Assembly: GCA_035620975.1 (NCBI GenBank)
Contig: DASPFV010000125.1
Coordinates: 1 to 29,720, forward strand
Source of the DNA: DASPFV01 sp035620975
Lineage (GTDB): Bacteria > Acidobacteriota > Vicinamibacteria > Vicinamibacterales > 2-12-FULL-66-21
Reading direction: 5' to 3'
Length of the DNA stretch: 29,720 bases
Shown here: positions 7,636 through 15,859 of the stretch, one piece after another
How the letters are laid out: every line of letters begins with the position of its first letter
How positions within the stretch are numbered: the first letter of the stretch is position 1
Notes under the pieces: generated by a model
Told to the model about the DNA's origin: nothing
Database searches by the model: none
Seen by the model: the letters and a program-made list of their open reading frames with translations, nothing else
Made by a program: the position numbers and the translations under genes

Positions 7636-8508
7636 ATGATGACCGGATCAGGTGTTCGAGCTGAAGTGCTGGTGCTGGCTGGCGTGCTGGCGGTGCCGGG
7701 GATGGGCAGTGGCCAGACGGCCGAAAGCGGCGCGGGGCCGATCGTGTCGATGGCATGGCTGCGCGCGCAGCTCGACTCGGCTGGAACGGAGCCGCTTGCC
7801 GTCATCGCGGTGGATCGGGACGGCGAGGCGTTCGCGCGCGAGCACATCCCGGGCGCGCGCTTCCTCACTCACCAGGCGACGCTCGATCACCACTCGCACC
7901 GCCTCCTCCCGCCAGCCGAGCTCGCGACCGTCCTCGCGCGGGCCGGCGCGCACGACGCCGCGCGGATCGTGCTGTACGGGGACGACCCGATGTCGCTCGG
8001 CTGGCTCTACATGGCGCTGGCGTCGCTCGGTCACGGCGACCACACGTTCGTCCTCGACGGCAACGCCCGCGCGTGGCGCGCGGCAGGGCATCCTGTCTCC
8101 TCGACGCCCGGGGGGGCTGGAACCGGCCGCCTCACCGTCCGCACCGCGCCCGACTTCGTCGTCGACGCGGCCTGGGTACGCGGTCACCTCGAGGACGCCG
8201 GGACCCGCCTGCTGGACGTGCGGTCTCCGCGCGAGTGGTCCAACGGCACCATCCCCGGGGGCGTCCCCATCCTCTGGCAGGATTTCTTCGCCGATCTCCA
8301 GCTCGGCCGGTTCAAGAGCCCGCAGGCGCTGCGGGCGGTGTTCGAGCGCGCCGGCGTGCGGTCCAGCCAGACGGCGGTCACCTACTGCGCCGTCGGAATG
8401 CGCGCGAGCCTGGCGCTGCTGGCCGCTCGCGCGGCCGGCGTGCCGGCCAAGGTCTACGTAGGATCCTGGGCCGACTGGACGGCCACTCCGGCAAATCCCC
8501 GCCACTGA
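7636..8508 (+). CDS. Exported two-domain rhodanese (sulfurtransferase)
   Basis: 290 residues with an N-terminal hydrophobic segment ending GMGSGQ (about residues 9-27), probably a signal peptide, so it likely acts in the periplasm. Two rhodanese folds follow. The first (about 35-155, with AREHIPGARF) has YGDDPMS at the active-loop position, so it lacks the catalytic cysteine and is inactive, as is normal for thiosulfate:cyanide/3-mercaptopyruvate-type enzymes. The second (about 175-285, LLDVRSPREW) carries the catalytic loop YCAVGMR with Cys251. Expected chemistry is transfer of sulfane sulfur from thiosulfate or mercaptopyruvate to a thiol acceptor. Start: ATG with AGAGGA upstream and a good promoter; a second ATG follows at once. 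The stop codon lies inside the inverted repeat 8502-8739. Confidence 0.88.
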   Translation: MMTGSGVRAEVLVLAGVLAVPGMGSGQTAESGAGPIVSMAWLRAQLDSAGTEPLAVIAVDRDGEAFAREHIPGARFLTHQATLDHHSHRLLPPAELATVLARAGAHDAARIVLYGDDPMSLGWLYMALASLGHGDHTFVLDGNARAWRAAGHPVSSTPGGAGTGRLTVRTAPDFVVDAAWVRGHLEDAGTRLLDVRSPREWSNGTIPGGVPILWQDFFADLQLGRFKSPQALRAVFERAGVRSSQTAVTYCAVGMRASLALLAARAAGVPAKVYVGSWADWTATPANPRH

Positions 8509-8739
8509 AGAACACGGACCGGCGGGGGCCGGCCACGGAAGAACACGGAAGAACACGGACGAACACGGACCGGCGGGGGCCGGCCACGGAAGAACACGGA
8601 CGAACACGGACCGGCCTGGCCGCGGAAGGGCCACCGAAAGAACATTGGACCTGAATCCGTGTTGTTCCGTGTTCTTCCGTGGCCTCTTCGGCCCGTGTTC
8701 TTCCGTGGCCGGCCCCCGCCGGTCCGTGTTCTTCCGTGG
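8502..8739. repeat. Long inverted repeat with 'gaacacgga' words
   Basis: This covers the 290-nt gap between the rhodanese and threonine dehydratase genes; I see no gene in it. The arm 8502-8540 is the reverse complement of 8701-8739 with one mismatch in 39. A further direct copy of the core lies around 8561-8600. Between the arms are several ccacggaagaacacgga words in one orientation (left half) and ccgtgttcttccgtgg words in the other (right half), so the whole segment could fold into one large hairpin in RNA. The left arm includes the stop codon of the rhodanese gene. Confidence 0.85.
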
Positions 8740-8784
8740 CGGCCCGGCCGCAGATTGGCCTGCCGCCACGGCCGCGGTCCCGCG

Positions 8785-8790
8785 TATGCT
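8785..8790 (+). promoter_or_regulatory. Candidate -10 box (TATGCT) of threonine dehydratase
   Basis: TATGCT ends 8 nt before the ATG at 8799 and no Shine-Dalgarno is present; a leaderless transcript is likely. No convincing -35 is seen. Confidence 0.35.
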
Positions 8791-8798
8791 GGGCGCGC

Positions 8799-9779
8799 AT
8801 GCAAGCGGAGCCCATCCGCGCCGACGAACTGAGCCTGGCGGCGGTCTATGCGGCCCGCCGCTTCGTGTACCGGGCTCTGCGCCCGACACCTCTGCTCGAG
8901 CACGCCGTGCTCCAGCAGGAGACGGGGCTGCGCCTGTTCGTCAAGCACGAGAACCACAACCCGACGAGCGCGTTCAAGGTGCGGGGCGGGTTGAACCTGA
9001 TCGGCCAGCTCGCGCCCGAGGAGCGCCGCGGCGTGATCACCGCCACGACCGGAAATCACGGCCAGTCCATCGCGCTGGCGTGCCGGCGCGAGTCGGTGCC
9101 CTGCACGATCGTGGTGCCGGAGGGCAACAACCCCGAGAAGAACGCGGCGATGCGGGCGCTGGGCGCGGAGGTGCTCGAAGTCGGACCGGACTTCGACGCC
9201 GCCCGCGAGTACGTCGAAGAAGTGCACCGCGCGCGGGGCCTGCGCTACGTCCACTCGGCCAACGAGTCGCACCTCATCGCGGGCGTGGCCACGTACGCGC
9301 TCGAGATCTTCGAGGATCTGCCCGACGTCGACGTGATCCTCGTGCCGATCGGCGGCGGGAGCGGCGCCTGCGGGTGCGCGCTCGTGCGGAGCTGGCTCGG
9401 CAGCCGCGCGCGGGTCATCGGCGTGCAGGCGCAGGGTGCGGACGCGTTCGCGCGCTCGTGGAAGACCAGTACGCGCGTGGTCGGCGACCGGATCGCCACC
9501 TTCGCCGAGGGCATGGCCACGCGCGTCACGTTCGACCTGACGTTCGGAATCCTGCAGAAGCACCTCGACGACATCGTGGTCCTGAGCGAGGAGGAACTGA
9601 GGGCGGGCGTGCGCCTGGCGTTGCGGGCGACTCACAATCTCGCCGAGGGCGCGGGTGCGGCCTCGCTGGCCGCGGCGGTCAGGCTCGGCTCGGCGCTCGC
9701 CGGGAAGCGCGTGGTCTGCGTGATGAGCGGGGGGAACATCGACGCGCCGACGCTCGCGCAGATCCTCAGCGCGTCGTAA
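8799..9779 (+). CDS. Threonine/serine dehydratase (PLP-dependent, fold type II)
   Basis: A 326-residue cytoplasmic PLP enzyme. Key features are ENHNPTSAFKVRGG with Lys60 as the PLP Schiff-base lysine, TATTGNHGQS (81-90) that contacts the substrate carboxylate, the phosphate-binding glycine loop PIGGGSGACG (183-192), and VMSGGNID near the C terminus. It ends shortly after the catalytic domain with no ACT/regulatory domain, so it resembles catabolic threonine ammonia-lyases (threonine to 2-oxobutyrate and ammonia) rather than feedback-inhibited IlvA. Serine, hydroxy-aspartate or ectoine-type substrates cannot be excluded. The ATG at 8799 is chosen because upstream codons run into the repeat. 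The end overlaps the convergent metalloprotease-like gene by 14 bp. Confidence 0.88.
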   Translation: MQAEPIRADELSLAAVYAARRFVYRALRPTPLLEHAVLQQETGLRLFVKHENHNPTSAFKVRGGLNLIGQLAPEERRGVITATTGNHGQSIALACRRESVPCTIVVPEGNNPEKNAAMRALGAEVLEVGPDFDAAREYVEEVHRARGLRYVHSANESHLIAGVATYALEIFEDLPDVDVILVPIGGGSGACGCALVRSWLGSRARVIGVQAQGADAFARSWKTSTRVVGDRIATFAEGMATRVTFDLTFGILQKHLDDIVVLSEEELRAGVRLALRATHNLAEGAGAASLAAAVRLGSALAGKRVVCVMSGGNIDAPTLAQILSAS

Positions 9780-10755
9780 CCGCCGTCGCGGTGCGCGCTA
9801 TCGCCTCCTCCAGGCCGATCTCTCCGCGGACGTAAGGCGCCCAGCTGTCCTCCACCGGCCGACGATAGCGGCCCCAGGCCCGGTCGAGCAGTCCAGTCGC
9901 GTACATGTAGGGCGTGTACTCGATGCCGCGCGCCCGCAGGGCCTCCTGCACCGCGGCGCCCGTCAGGTAGAACTGGATGACGTGCCACAGCACGCCGTGC
10001 TCGGATCGCGCATCGCCCAGTGCCGTGTTCAGCGTCGCCTGCAGCGGCAGCACGAGAGTGTGCGACACCTCGTGGAAGACGGTCTCGACCGCCGTCCAAC
10101 CGGAGTTCTCGGGATCGCCCGCGGAGATGGTCACGTGAGTCGGACGATTCGTCGTGTAGGCACCCTGGCGGTTGCCGACCCACACGACATCCACCCGCAC
10201 GGGCTCCATGAACCACTTCTCTCCGTACAGCTGCTCCAGCCGCGGAACGACCGCACCGGCGAGCGTGGCAAGACGCTCGAGTGTGCCCCCAATCCAGGCC
10301 CGGTTCGCGGCGTCGTGTGACGGCCAGAAATGACGCTCGTACACGGGCACAGCCTGCTCGAGCACGGCGCGCAGCCCGGGCCCGACTGCAGCGTCGGAGA
10401 GATCGCCCGCGACGAGCGCCAGCTTGAGGCGCGTCATGCCGCGGTCGAAGAGCAGGTCACGGGACGCCAGTTCGCGGTCGTAGTAGGCGACCGCGGTCTC
10501 CCATGCCTCACGCTCCCCAGGCCGCCAGGAGGCCTCGAGCGCCGACGGCAGCGGGCCCGCCAGAGCGCGCAGCGTCCCGGCCTCCGGCCTCCGGGCCCAC
10601 GCGGCGGCGAAGAGCGTGTGGTGCAGGTTCATCAGGACCGAGCTGTGGAAGCGCAGCGCGGCATGCTCGGCGACCGGAGGTTGGGCGATCGCCGGCGAGA
10701 CTGCCGACAGACCTGTGAACAGCAGGAGAGCGCGAAGCATGGCCGTTGATTTCAT
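9766..10755 (-). CDS. Secreted HExxH (zinc metalloprotease-like) protein
   Basis: 329 residues. A signal peptide is clear (LRALLLFTGLSAVSPAIA, cleavage before Gln25). The mature protein has no family I can name, but carries ETVFHEVSHTLV, with H228 and H232 in an HExxH motif typical of gluzincin-type zinc peptidases. A later segment (DARSEHGVLWHVIQFYLTG) offers a third metal ligand. The region before the motif is helical. Function is inferred to be periplasmic or extracellular peptidase or an inactive relative. The ATG at 10755 is preferred; an ATG five codons downstream (10740) would also keep the signal peptide, and neither has a strong Shine-Dalgarno. It overlaps the convergent threonine dehydratase end by 14 bp. 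Confidence 0.75.
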   Translation of the reverse strand: MKSTAMLRALLLFTGLSAVSPAIAQPPVAEHAALRFHSSVLMNLHHTLFAAAWARRPEAGTLRALAGPLPSALEASWRPGEREAWETAVAYYDRELASRDLLFDRGMTRLKLALVAGDLSDAAVGPGLRAVLEQAVPVYERHFWPSHDAANRAWIGGTLERLATLAGAVVPRLEQLYGEKWFMEPVRVDVVWVGNRQGAYTTNRPTHVTISAGDPENSGWTAVETVFHEVSHTLVLPLQATLNTALGDARSEHGVLWHVIQFYLTGAAVQEALRARGIEYTPYMYATGLLDRAWGRYRRPVEDSWAPYVRGEIGLEEAIARTATAVTTR

Positions 10756-11085
10756 GAGCGTGTCGATGCTCCGGCGTGGCCGCCTCACCAGGACGGATTA
10801 TTCACGAACGGGCGGGCTCGGCTCGGCCCGTTCGCTTCGAAACCCGACTCCGCAGGCCGGAAAACTGCAGCTTCGGCTCATCGAGCATACAGTCCATTGG
10901 ACGCCCCGAGGACGGCGGGGTTGGGCGGCGTTGGCGACCCTCCGGCTGCAGACGGCCCCACCCGAGAGCGGGTCGTCCCAAATATCTGGACGATCCGGAG
11001 GCATCGGAGGACACTGGCTCTCGCGCCGGCGGCCCTCCCGTGACTCGGCGCGGACAGAACGCGGAAAGCAGATCGAGGAGGCATC
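10756..11085. other. Divergent intergenic region, 330 nt
   Basis: Separates the secreted HExxH gene (minus) from the alpha/beta hydrolase gene (plus), so it should hold both promoters. I cannot pick out a convincing -35/-10 pair, RNA gene or repeat. The only clear site is the Shine-Dalgarno GAGGAGG just before the hydrolase ATG. Confidence 0.5.
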
Positions 11086-12276
11086 ATGCGGTGTCGTATC
11101 GTGCGTTCGGGGCTCGCCCTCGGGGTGCTGATGCAGGCTGCGGCAGTTCTTGCCGAGACGCCGGTGGCCGTTCCGGTGACGCTGAAGGCCGCCGACGGGA
11201 TTGCGCTCAAGGGCAGTTACTACGCAGCGGGACAGCCGGGCCCCGGCCTCCTCCTCCTGCACCAGTGCAATCGCGATCGATCCGCCTGGGCCTCGCTCGC
11301 GAAGAGCGCCGCCGAACGCGGTTTCCACGTGTTGACGATGGATTACCGCGGCTACGGCGAGAGCGAGGGACAACGGTTCGAGTCCTACCTCGAGCAGCAG
11401 CCGGTCATGCAGCAGAAATGGCCCGGCGACATCGACGCGGCGTTCGCGTGGCTGCGGAGTCAGCCCGGCGTCGACGGCCAGCGCATTGGCGCCGCGGGCG
11501 CGAGCTGCGGTGTCAACCAGTCCGTCCTGCTCGCTCGGCGCCATCCCGAAGTCAGGACGGTGGTGCTGCTGAGCGGCGGGGTATCGCCCGAAGGCCGCGA
11601 CTACCTCCGGCGGTCGCCCTGGCTCCCGGTGATGGCGTCGGCGAGCGAGGACGACGGTGACGCGACGGGCACGATGCAGTGGATCCTGGGCTGGTCGCGC
11701 AACCCGGCCAACAAGTACGTCGGATTCAAGGCCGCCGGACACGGCACGGACATGTTCGCGGTCGAGAAGACGCTCGAGCCCGCAATCGTCGAGTGGTTCG
11801 ATCGCCACCTGCGCCATGCGCCGGTGCCCCCTGTCCCTCCGACGCTGACCGATTCGAAGCCCTCGGCCGTCGAGGAGTTCTGGGCCGCGCTGACCAGCCC
11901 GGACGGCGAACGCCGGGCGCGGGAGATCTTCGAGGAAACACGCCGCACCCGGCCATCGCTCATGCTCTTCCCCGAGGGCGAAGCGAATCTCTACGGCTAC
12001 GAGCTGCTCCAGAACGGCAGCGCACCCCACGCGCTCTGGGTCTTCCAGCTGAACGTGGACGCCTACCCGAAGTCGGCGAATACCTACGACAGCCTCTCCG
12101 ACGCGTATCTCGCGCTCGGCCAGCGCGAGAAGGCCCTCCAGTACGCCGAGCGCGCGCTGAAGGTCCTCGAGACCGACACGCACGTCAATCACGAGTTCCG
12201 CACGGCCATCAAGGAGAGCGCGGAGAAGAAGGTCAGGGAGCTTCGCAAGGGCTCGAGCCCACCGCAGGAGCGCTGA
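11086..12276 (+). CDS. Exported alpha/beta hydrolase (dienelactone-hydrolase-like) with C-terminal TPR region
   Basis: 396 residues; an N-terminal signal peptide ends near VLAETP (residue 24). The alpha/beta-hydrolase domain (about 30-245) shows the oxyanion-hole strand LLLLHQCNRDRSAW, TMDYRGYGES, a nucleophile elbow GASCG (Ser140), acidic residues at ASASEDDGD (about 188-191) and His219 in AAGHGTDMF, so the triad looks complete. The C-terminal part (about 300-375, FQLNVDAYPKSANTYDSLSD and AYLALGQREKALQYAERAL) is a TPR-like helical hairpin pair, suggesting docking to another protein. Probably an esterase/lipase-type enzyme of the periplasm or cell surface; the substrate is unknown. GAGGAGG precedes the ATG by about 5 nt, the strongest ribosome site in this half of the window. 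Confidence 0.85.
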   Translation: MRCRIVRSGLALGVLMQAAAVLAETPVAVPVTLKAADGIALKGSYYAAGQPGPGLLLLHQCNRDRSAWASLAKSAAERGFHVLTMDYRGYGESEGQRFESYLEQQPVMQQKWPGDIDAAFAWLRSQPGVDGQRIGAAGASCGVNQSVLLARRHPEVRTVVLLSGGVSPEGRDYLRRSPWLPVMASASEDDGDATGTMQWILGWSRNPANKYVGFKAAGHGTDMFAVEKTLEPAIVEWFDRHLRHAPVPPVPPTLTDSKPSAVEEFWAALTSPDGERRAREIFEETRRTRPSLMLFPEGEANLYGYELLQNGSAPHALWVFQLNVDAYPKSANTYDSLSDAYLALGQREKALQYAERALKVLETDTHVNHEFRTAIKESAEKKVRELRKGSSPPQER

Positions 12277-12282
12277 GCGCAG

Positions 12283-12531
12283 TCAGCGGTCCGCCCGGGC
12301 AAGGGCGCCAATCGCGTCGGCCAGCGCGGCTGGCGCCTCCCAGTGCAGCGCGTGCCCGACGCCGGGCACGACGGTGAACTCGGCCCGCGGGATCCCGCGG
12401 AGCAGGTCAGTCTGGGATTCCCAGGGAAAGACCATGTCCTGGTCGCCCCACAGAACGCGGACCACGGAGCCGGCCGCGCGCGCGCAGCCTGGGAAGGGGC
12501 AGCGTGTGGTAAGGATTCGGTGAGGCTCCGG
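12283..12531 (-). pseudogene. 3' remnant of an alpha/beta hydrolase
   Basis: The frame encodes VRVLWGDQDMVFPWESQTDL and FTVVPGVGHALHWEAPAALA, the classic C-terminal third of alpha/beta hydrolases with the triad Asp and His. The nucleophile-bearing N-terminal two thirds are absent: upstream, the frame passes through unrelated codons and meets a stop inside the lipoprotein gene. A GTG at 12465 could start a 60-residue peptide, but it has no ribosome site and no catalytic serine. Best read as a gene fragment left by deletion or rearrangement. Confidence 0.7.
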
Positions 12532-12532
12532 A

Positions 12533-13312
12533 TCAGCGGGCGAACTCCACGGTCAGCGTGCGGTCGGCAATCACCTTCAGTCCCGGGATGGTGGCCAGCC
12601 CTTTCAGATCGGTCGCGCCCTGCAGCTTCTTGAAGGCGTTGGGATCGGCCAGCAGCTTGTCGAAATCGACCTGCAGGAGCGTGACGGTGGATCCGGACAC
12701 GTGCGGCGCATTGGTCTTGAGAATCTTTCCGTCCACCGCCAGCGACACGTCCACGTAGAGCCCGCGCATCATCGCCTTCATCATCTGCAGCGCCTGCTCG
12801 TTCTCCTGCGGATCGGATCCTGGCGGCGGCTGTGGCAGCGCGCCGACTGGACCAGTCTTCTGCTCCGGGACCGTGATCGTCAGGAGTGAAGACGCCCCCT
12901 TCTGGTCGAATCCGAACGAGAAGGGGGGCTCGTCGGAGGTCTTCGTTCCCGGCATGCCGGCGGCCTCGGCCTGGTTCATCCGCATCTTGACGTTGCGGAT
13001 GTCGGCGAACGCATACCGTGCGCGGTAGCCTTCGAGCTCGGCGGTCTTGAACGGCTCGCCCGAGACGAACTGCACCCCCATCATCGCCGCGGCCTTCTTC
13101 GCCTGCTCCTCCCCAATCAGGTCCGCGGGCGGGCCACCCTGCCCGCCCATACCCTTGAGCATGGCGAGCGTTTGGGGGCTGACGCCGGTTTCCTGCAGGA
13201 CGGTCCCGCTCCCGTCCGCCTTGACCGAGATTGTGGTGGTGGACCGCAGACACGCGGAGCTGAACAGGAGGCCCAGCACGGCGACCGACAGGAGCGAGGG
13301 ATGAATTCGCAT
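12533..13312 (-). CDS. Putative lipoprotein of unknown function
   Basis: 259 residues. It begins with a lipoprotein signal peptide: MRIHPSLLSVAVLGLLFSSA then Cys21 as the lipidation site. The mature part is not a family I can name with certainty. It starts with a beta-rich segment (STTTISVKADGSGTVLQETG), has a methionine-rich helical middle (ALQMMKAMMRGLYVDVSLAV) and ends with repeated short strands (LKVIADRTLTVEF). It is likely anchored in the outer membrane or outer face of the inner membrane. AAGG lies about 5 nt before the ATG. The gene lies just upstream of an alpha/beta-hydrolase fragment whose frame touches its stop codon. Confidence 0.78.
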   Translation of the reverse strand: MRIHPSLLSVAVLGLLFSSACLRSTTTISVKADGSGTVLQETGVSPQTLAMLKGMGGQGGPPADLIGEEQAKKAAAMMGVQFVSGEPFKTAELEGYRARYAFADIRNVKMRMNQAEAAGMPGTKTSDEPPFSFGFDQKGASSLLTITVPEQKTGPVGALPQPPPGSDPQENEQALQMMKAMMRGLYVDVSLAVDGKILKTNAPHVSGSTVTLLQVDFDKLLADPNAFKKLQGATDLKGLATIPGLKVIADRTLTVEFAR

Positions 13313-13358
13313 ATCTACCTTCTACAGGCTTCCGGGCCGCGGAACAACACAGATTTTC

Positions 13359-13605
13359 GCCACGGACGGACACGGGCGAGAGTCGTCACGCCACGCCACG
13401 CGCCACGGAAAAACACGGATGAACACGGAAGCGAGGGCGGCCCGTTGATCCGCCTCCCGTCGACAGGACACGTGCTGTGTCCGCGTGCATCCACGTCCCG
13501 TCGAGAGGATGCATATCCGCGCGCATCCGCGTTCATCCGCGTCCCGTCGAGAGGTCGCGTATCCGCGGACCTCCGCGTTCATCCGCGTCCCCTCCACTGG
13601 ATGCT
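13359..13605. repeat. Dispersed 'cacggatgaacacgga' words and 46-bp tandem repeat
   Basis: This fills most of the 325-nt gap between the deacetylase and the lipoprotein gene; no gene is seen. The left part has ccacgga and cacggatgaacacgga words. From about 13450 the word cccgtcga recurs at 13456, 13497 and 13543, and a degenerate copy follows at about 13589; the last three steps have a 46-nt period built on cgcgttcatccgcgtcccgt. The same 46-bp unit, reversed, is at 20294-20408. Confidence 0.8.
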
Positions 13606-13637
13606 GGGGCTGGAAGCTGGAAGGTGACTGTCGGCGT

Positions 13638-14363
13638 TCACGATCCCGGCGCGCACAGCCGGCCGAATGCGAACCCGCGTGCGCGGAGCGCCGGCACGAG
13701 CTGTCGCACGGTCTCGGCGGCGTGGCGGCGATCGGCGCGCGGGTTCTCGTGGTGCCCGTCGTGGATGACGATGACGTCGCCGCCGGAGGCCTTTCGCGAG
13801 AGGCGCTCGGCGACCCGCGCGGAGCGCGGACGCCGCCACCAGTCGAAGTCCCACATGCCCCAGCTCCAGCCGGCCAGCCGGTAGCCGGCGTCCTGCAGGC
13901 CGCGGTACATGGTCGCGCTGCGCCAGCCGGCATGTGGCCGGAAGAGGCGGCACGGTGCCTGGCCCGTCACGCGCTCGATGCGCAGGGCCTGTGTCTGGAG
14001 GCGCGAGACGAGCTCTGCCGGCGGGTCCATCATTCGACGCCGGGTTCCGCTGTGGAGCCCGATGGCGTGCCCTTCCGCGGCCATGCGTCGCAGGATCGGC
14101 TCGGTCTCGTCCGTGATGTGCTCGTCGATGAGAAAGAAGGTGGCCTTCGCGCCGGTCTCTTCGAGCGCGTCCAAAAGCGCCGGCGTCCACGTCGCATTCG
14201 GCCCATCGTCGAAAGTCAGGTAGACGGTCGGAGGACTCCCGGGCTGTGGAGGAACCTGCCAGACGGACCCGCCGGGCCGGAACGCCTCGAACAGAAACGG
14301 AAACGGCGCGGTGTGCGAGAGCACAGCCGCACCGCCGATCAGAAGGGCCAGGATCGCGAGCAC
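13638..14363 (-). CDS. Polysaccharide deacetylase (NodB homology domain) with atypical metal motif
   Basis: 241 residues, with one N-terminal hydrophobic segment (LAILALLIGGAAVL) acting as membrane anchor or signal. The NodB domain follows: motif 1 TFDDGPN (50-56, catalytic and metal Asp), motif 2 AIGLHSGTRRR (100-110), motif 3 RPHAGWR (142-148), motif 4 WGMWDFDWW and motif 5 VIVIHDGHH (His201). In motif 2 the usual second metal histidine (HxxxH) is replaced by Arg108. Such enzymes remove acetyl groups from cell-wall or surface polysaccharides. The start is a GTG without a clear Shine-Dalgarno, 30 nt after the small membrane protein's stop, so the two may be co-transcribed and the exact start is uncertain. 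Confidence 0.85.
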   Translation of the reverse strand: MLAILALLIGGAAVLSHTAPFPFLFEAFRPGGSVWQVPPQPGSPPTVYLTFDDGPNATWTPALLDALEETGAKATFFLIDEHITDETEPILRRMAAEGHAIGLHSGTRRRMMDPPAELVSRLQTQALRIERVTGQAPCRLFRPHAGWRSATMYRGLQDAGYRLAGWSWGMWDFDWWRRPRSARVAERLSRKASGGDVIVIHDGHHENPRADRRHAAETVRQLVPALRARGFAFGRLCAPGS

Positions 14364-14393
14364 ACCGGAAAAAGCCGACCGCCCTCAGGCGAC

Positions 14394-14774
14394 TCAGGAG
14401 ACAGACGCCGCGCTCGAGCTCCGGCCGCTCCGGCTGGGCCCGTAGCGCTGGGTGGCGTACCCCACGATCATACCCACCACGCTGCCCGGAAGGATGATCT
14501 CCCAGTAGTAGTGCTTCCCGTCGGTCGGCATCACCGCGACGAGGAAGGCGAGGAAGGCGCCGACCGCGAGACCGAACAGCACGCCAGCCCGCATCGAGCG
14601 CACGTGATTGGCAAACCAGCCGATGAGGACTCCGGCGAGCACGCCCTTGACGGTCGAGCCGATGACGATGCCGACGATCTGGGGTGCGGTCTCAGGCGCC
14701 GAGATGAGGGCGGTGAGTCCATCGAACACGCCGAGCACGCCGCCGAGAATCGTCCCGAGCAGGGGCTTGTTCAT
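14394..14774 (-). CDS. Small multi-pass membrane protein
   Basis: 126 residues, with three to four hydrophobic helices rich in Gly (LLGTILGGVLGVFDGLTALI; IVGIVIGSTVKGVLAGVLIG; AGVLFGLAVGAFLAFLVAV; LPGSVVGMIVGYA) and a short polar, serine-rich tail. The spacing of glycines is like small helix-packing membrane proteins, but I cannot name the family or a function. GGAGGAATTG precedes the ATG, an excellent ribosome site, so it is a real gene. It lies just upstream of the deacetylase in the same direction and follows the kinase by about 100 nt. Confidence 0.78.
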   Translation of the reverse strand: MNKPLLGTILGGVLGVFDGLTALISAPETAPQIVGIVIGSTVKGVLAGVLIGWFANHVRSMRAGVLFGLAVGAFLAFLVAVMPTDGKHYYWEIILPGSVVGMIVGYATQRYGPSRSGRSSSAASVS

Positions 14775-14875
14775 TCAATTCCTCCACCACTGCACTCTTA
14801 CGCCAATCAGCCAATCTCTGTACATTGTGGATTCACCGCAGCGCCGAGGTGAAGCCGCCAGAGTCCAACGCCCTG

Positions 14876-15859
14876 CTATCCGGCCAGGAACGCCACGACT
14901 GTCCTCATGACGATGTAGGCGAGCACCAGGAGGACGGCAGTCCGGTAGGTGCGGCCGAAGCGGGCGGCGCGCTCCAGCGGGGTCTCGCGATGCGCGAGTA
15001 CCGCCTGCCCGGCCCGGAACCGGGCCACGTCGTTGGCGAGCGCCTCGACCGAGCCGTAGCGTGCGGACGGCTCCGGGGCGAGCGCGCGCGTGCAGATCGA
15101 TCGCAACGCCCGCGGGATGTGCGAACGGCCCGCGATCCGGCCGGCGGCCTCGGAGCCGGGCTCCTCCCCCGTGAGCAGCAGGAAGAGGATGGCGCCCAGG
15201 CCGTAGACGTCGGCGCGCCGGTCGACCAGCGCTGCGGTTCCACGCGCCTGCTCGGGCGCCATGAACCCGTGGGTGCCGACGACCGTCCCCGGTCCCGTCG
15301 CCCCGGCCGGGACGGGAGCGGGGTCGGCGTCGTCGTCCTCCGGCCCGACGACCTTGGCGACGCCCCAGTCCATCACGAGCACCTCGCCGAAGGCGCCGAG
15401 CATGACGTTGTCCGGCTTCAGGTCCCGATGGATGCACCCATGCGCGTGCGCGAAGGCCACGGGCTCGCAGATACGCTCGAAGATGCGGAGCCGCTCCGAC
15501 AGGTCCAGGTTGGCCTGCAGGTGCTCGCGGAGGGTCACGCCCCGCACGCGCTTCATCACGTAGAACGCCCGGCCGTCGTTCAGGCGTCCGGTATCGTGAA
15601 TCGGGACGATCCCGGGATGCTCGAGGCGCGCGAGCACCTGCGCCTCGCGCGTGAGGCGGTGCGCGAGCGTCCGGTTGGCGGCATCCCGGGGGATCTTGAT
15701 CGCGACCTCCCGGCCCAGATCGCGGTCGAGCGCCCGGTAGACCGTGCCCATCCCGCCGTGGCCGATCTCGTCGAGGATCGTGTAACGGTCGGAGTCGACC
15801 CCGGGCTGCGTGACGGCGGCCTTCAGGCGCGCGATCGCGGTATCCGAGAGCCCGCTCAC
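14876..15859 (-). CDS. Membrane-anchored Ser/Thr protein kinase (Hanks type)
   Basis: 327 residues. The kinase domain shows IGHGGMGTVY (glycine loop, 32-41), VAIK (Lys55), Glu72 of helix C, HRDLKPDN (144-151, catalytic Asp146), MDWG (Asp164; DWG instead of DFG) and MAPEQARG (APE). After the C-lobe comes an arginine-rich stretch and one transmembrane helix (about 307-325, TAVLLVLAYIVMRTVVAFLA), and the protein then ends. No PASTA, WD40 or TPR sensor is attached. The GTG start overlaps the sigma-factor stop codon (GTGA), with GGAGG a few nt before it, so translation is coupled. The context suggests that it phosphorylates the upstream sigma factor or a partner of it (inference). Confidence 0.92.
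   Translation of the reverse strand: MSGLSDTAIARLKAAVTQPGVDSDRYTILDEIGHGGMGTVYRALDRDLGREVAIKIPRDAANRTLAHRLTREAQVLARLEHPGIVPIHDTGRLNDGRAFYVMKRVRGVTLREHLQANLDLSERLRIFERICEPVAFAHAHGCIHRDLKPDNVMLGAFGEVLVMDWGVAKVVGPEDDDADPAPVPAGATGPGTVVGTHGFMAPEQARGTAALVDRRADVYGLGAILFLLLTGEEPGSEAAGRIAGRSHIPRALRSICTRALAPEPSARYGSVEALANDVARFRAGQAVLAHRETPLERAARFGRTYRTAVLLVLAYIVMRTVVAFLAG

Noticed and set aside
7648..9635. Long minus-strand open frames opposite the rhodanese and threonine dehydratase genes
   Set aside because: Low-complexity translations caused by high GC; the plus-strand genes have clear catalytic motifs.
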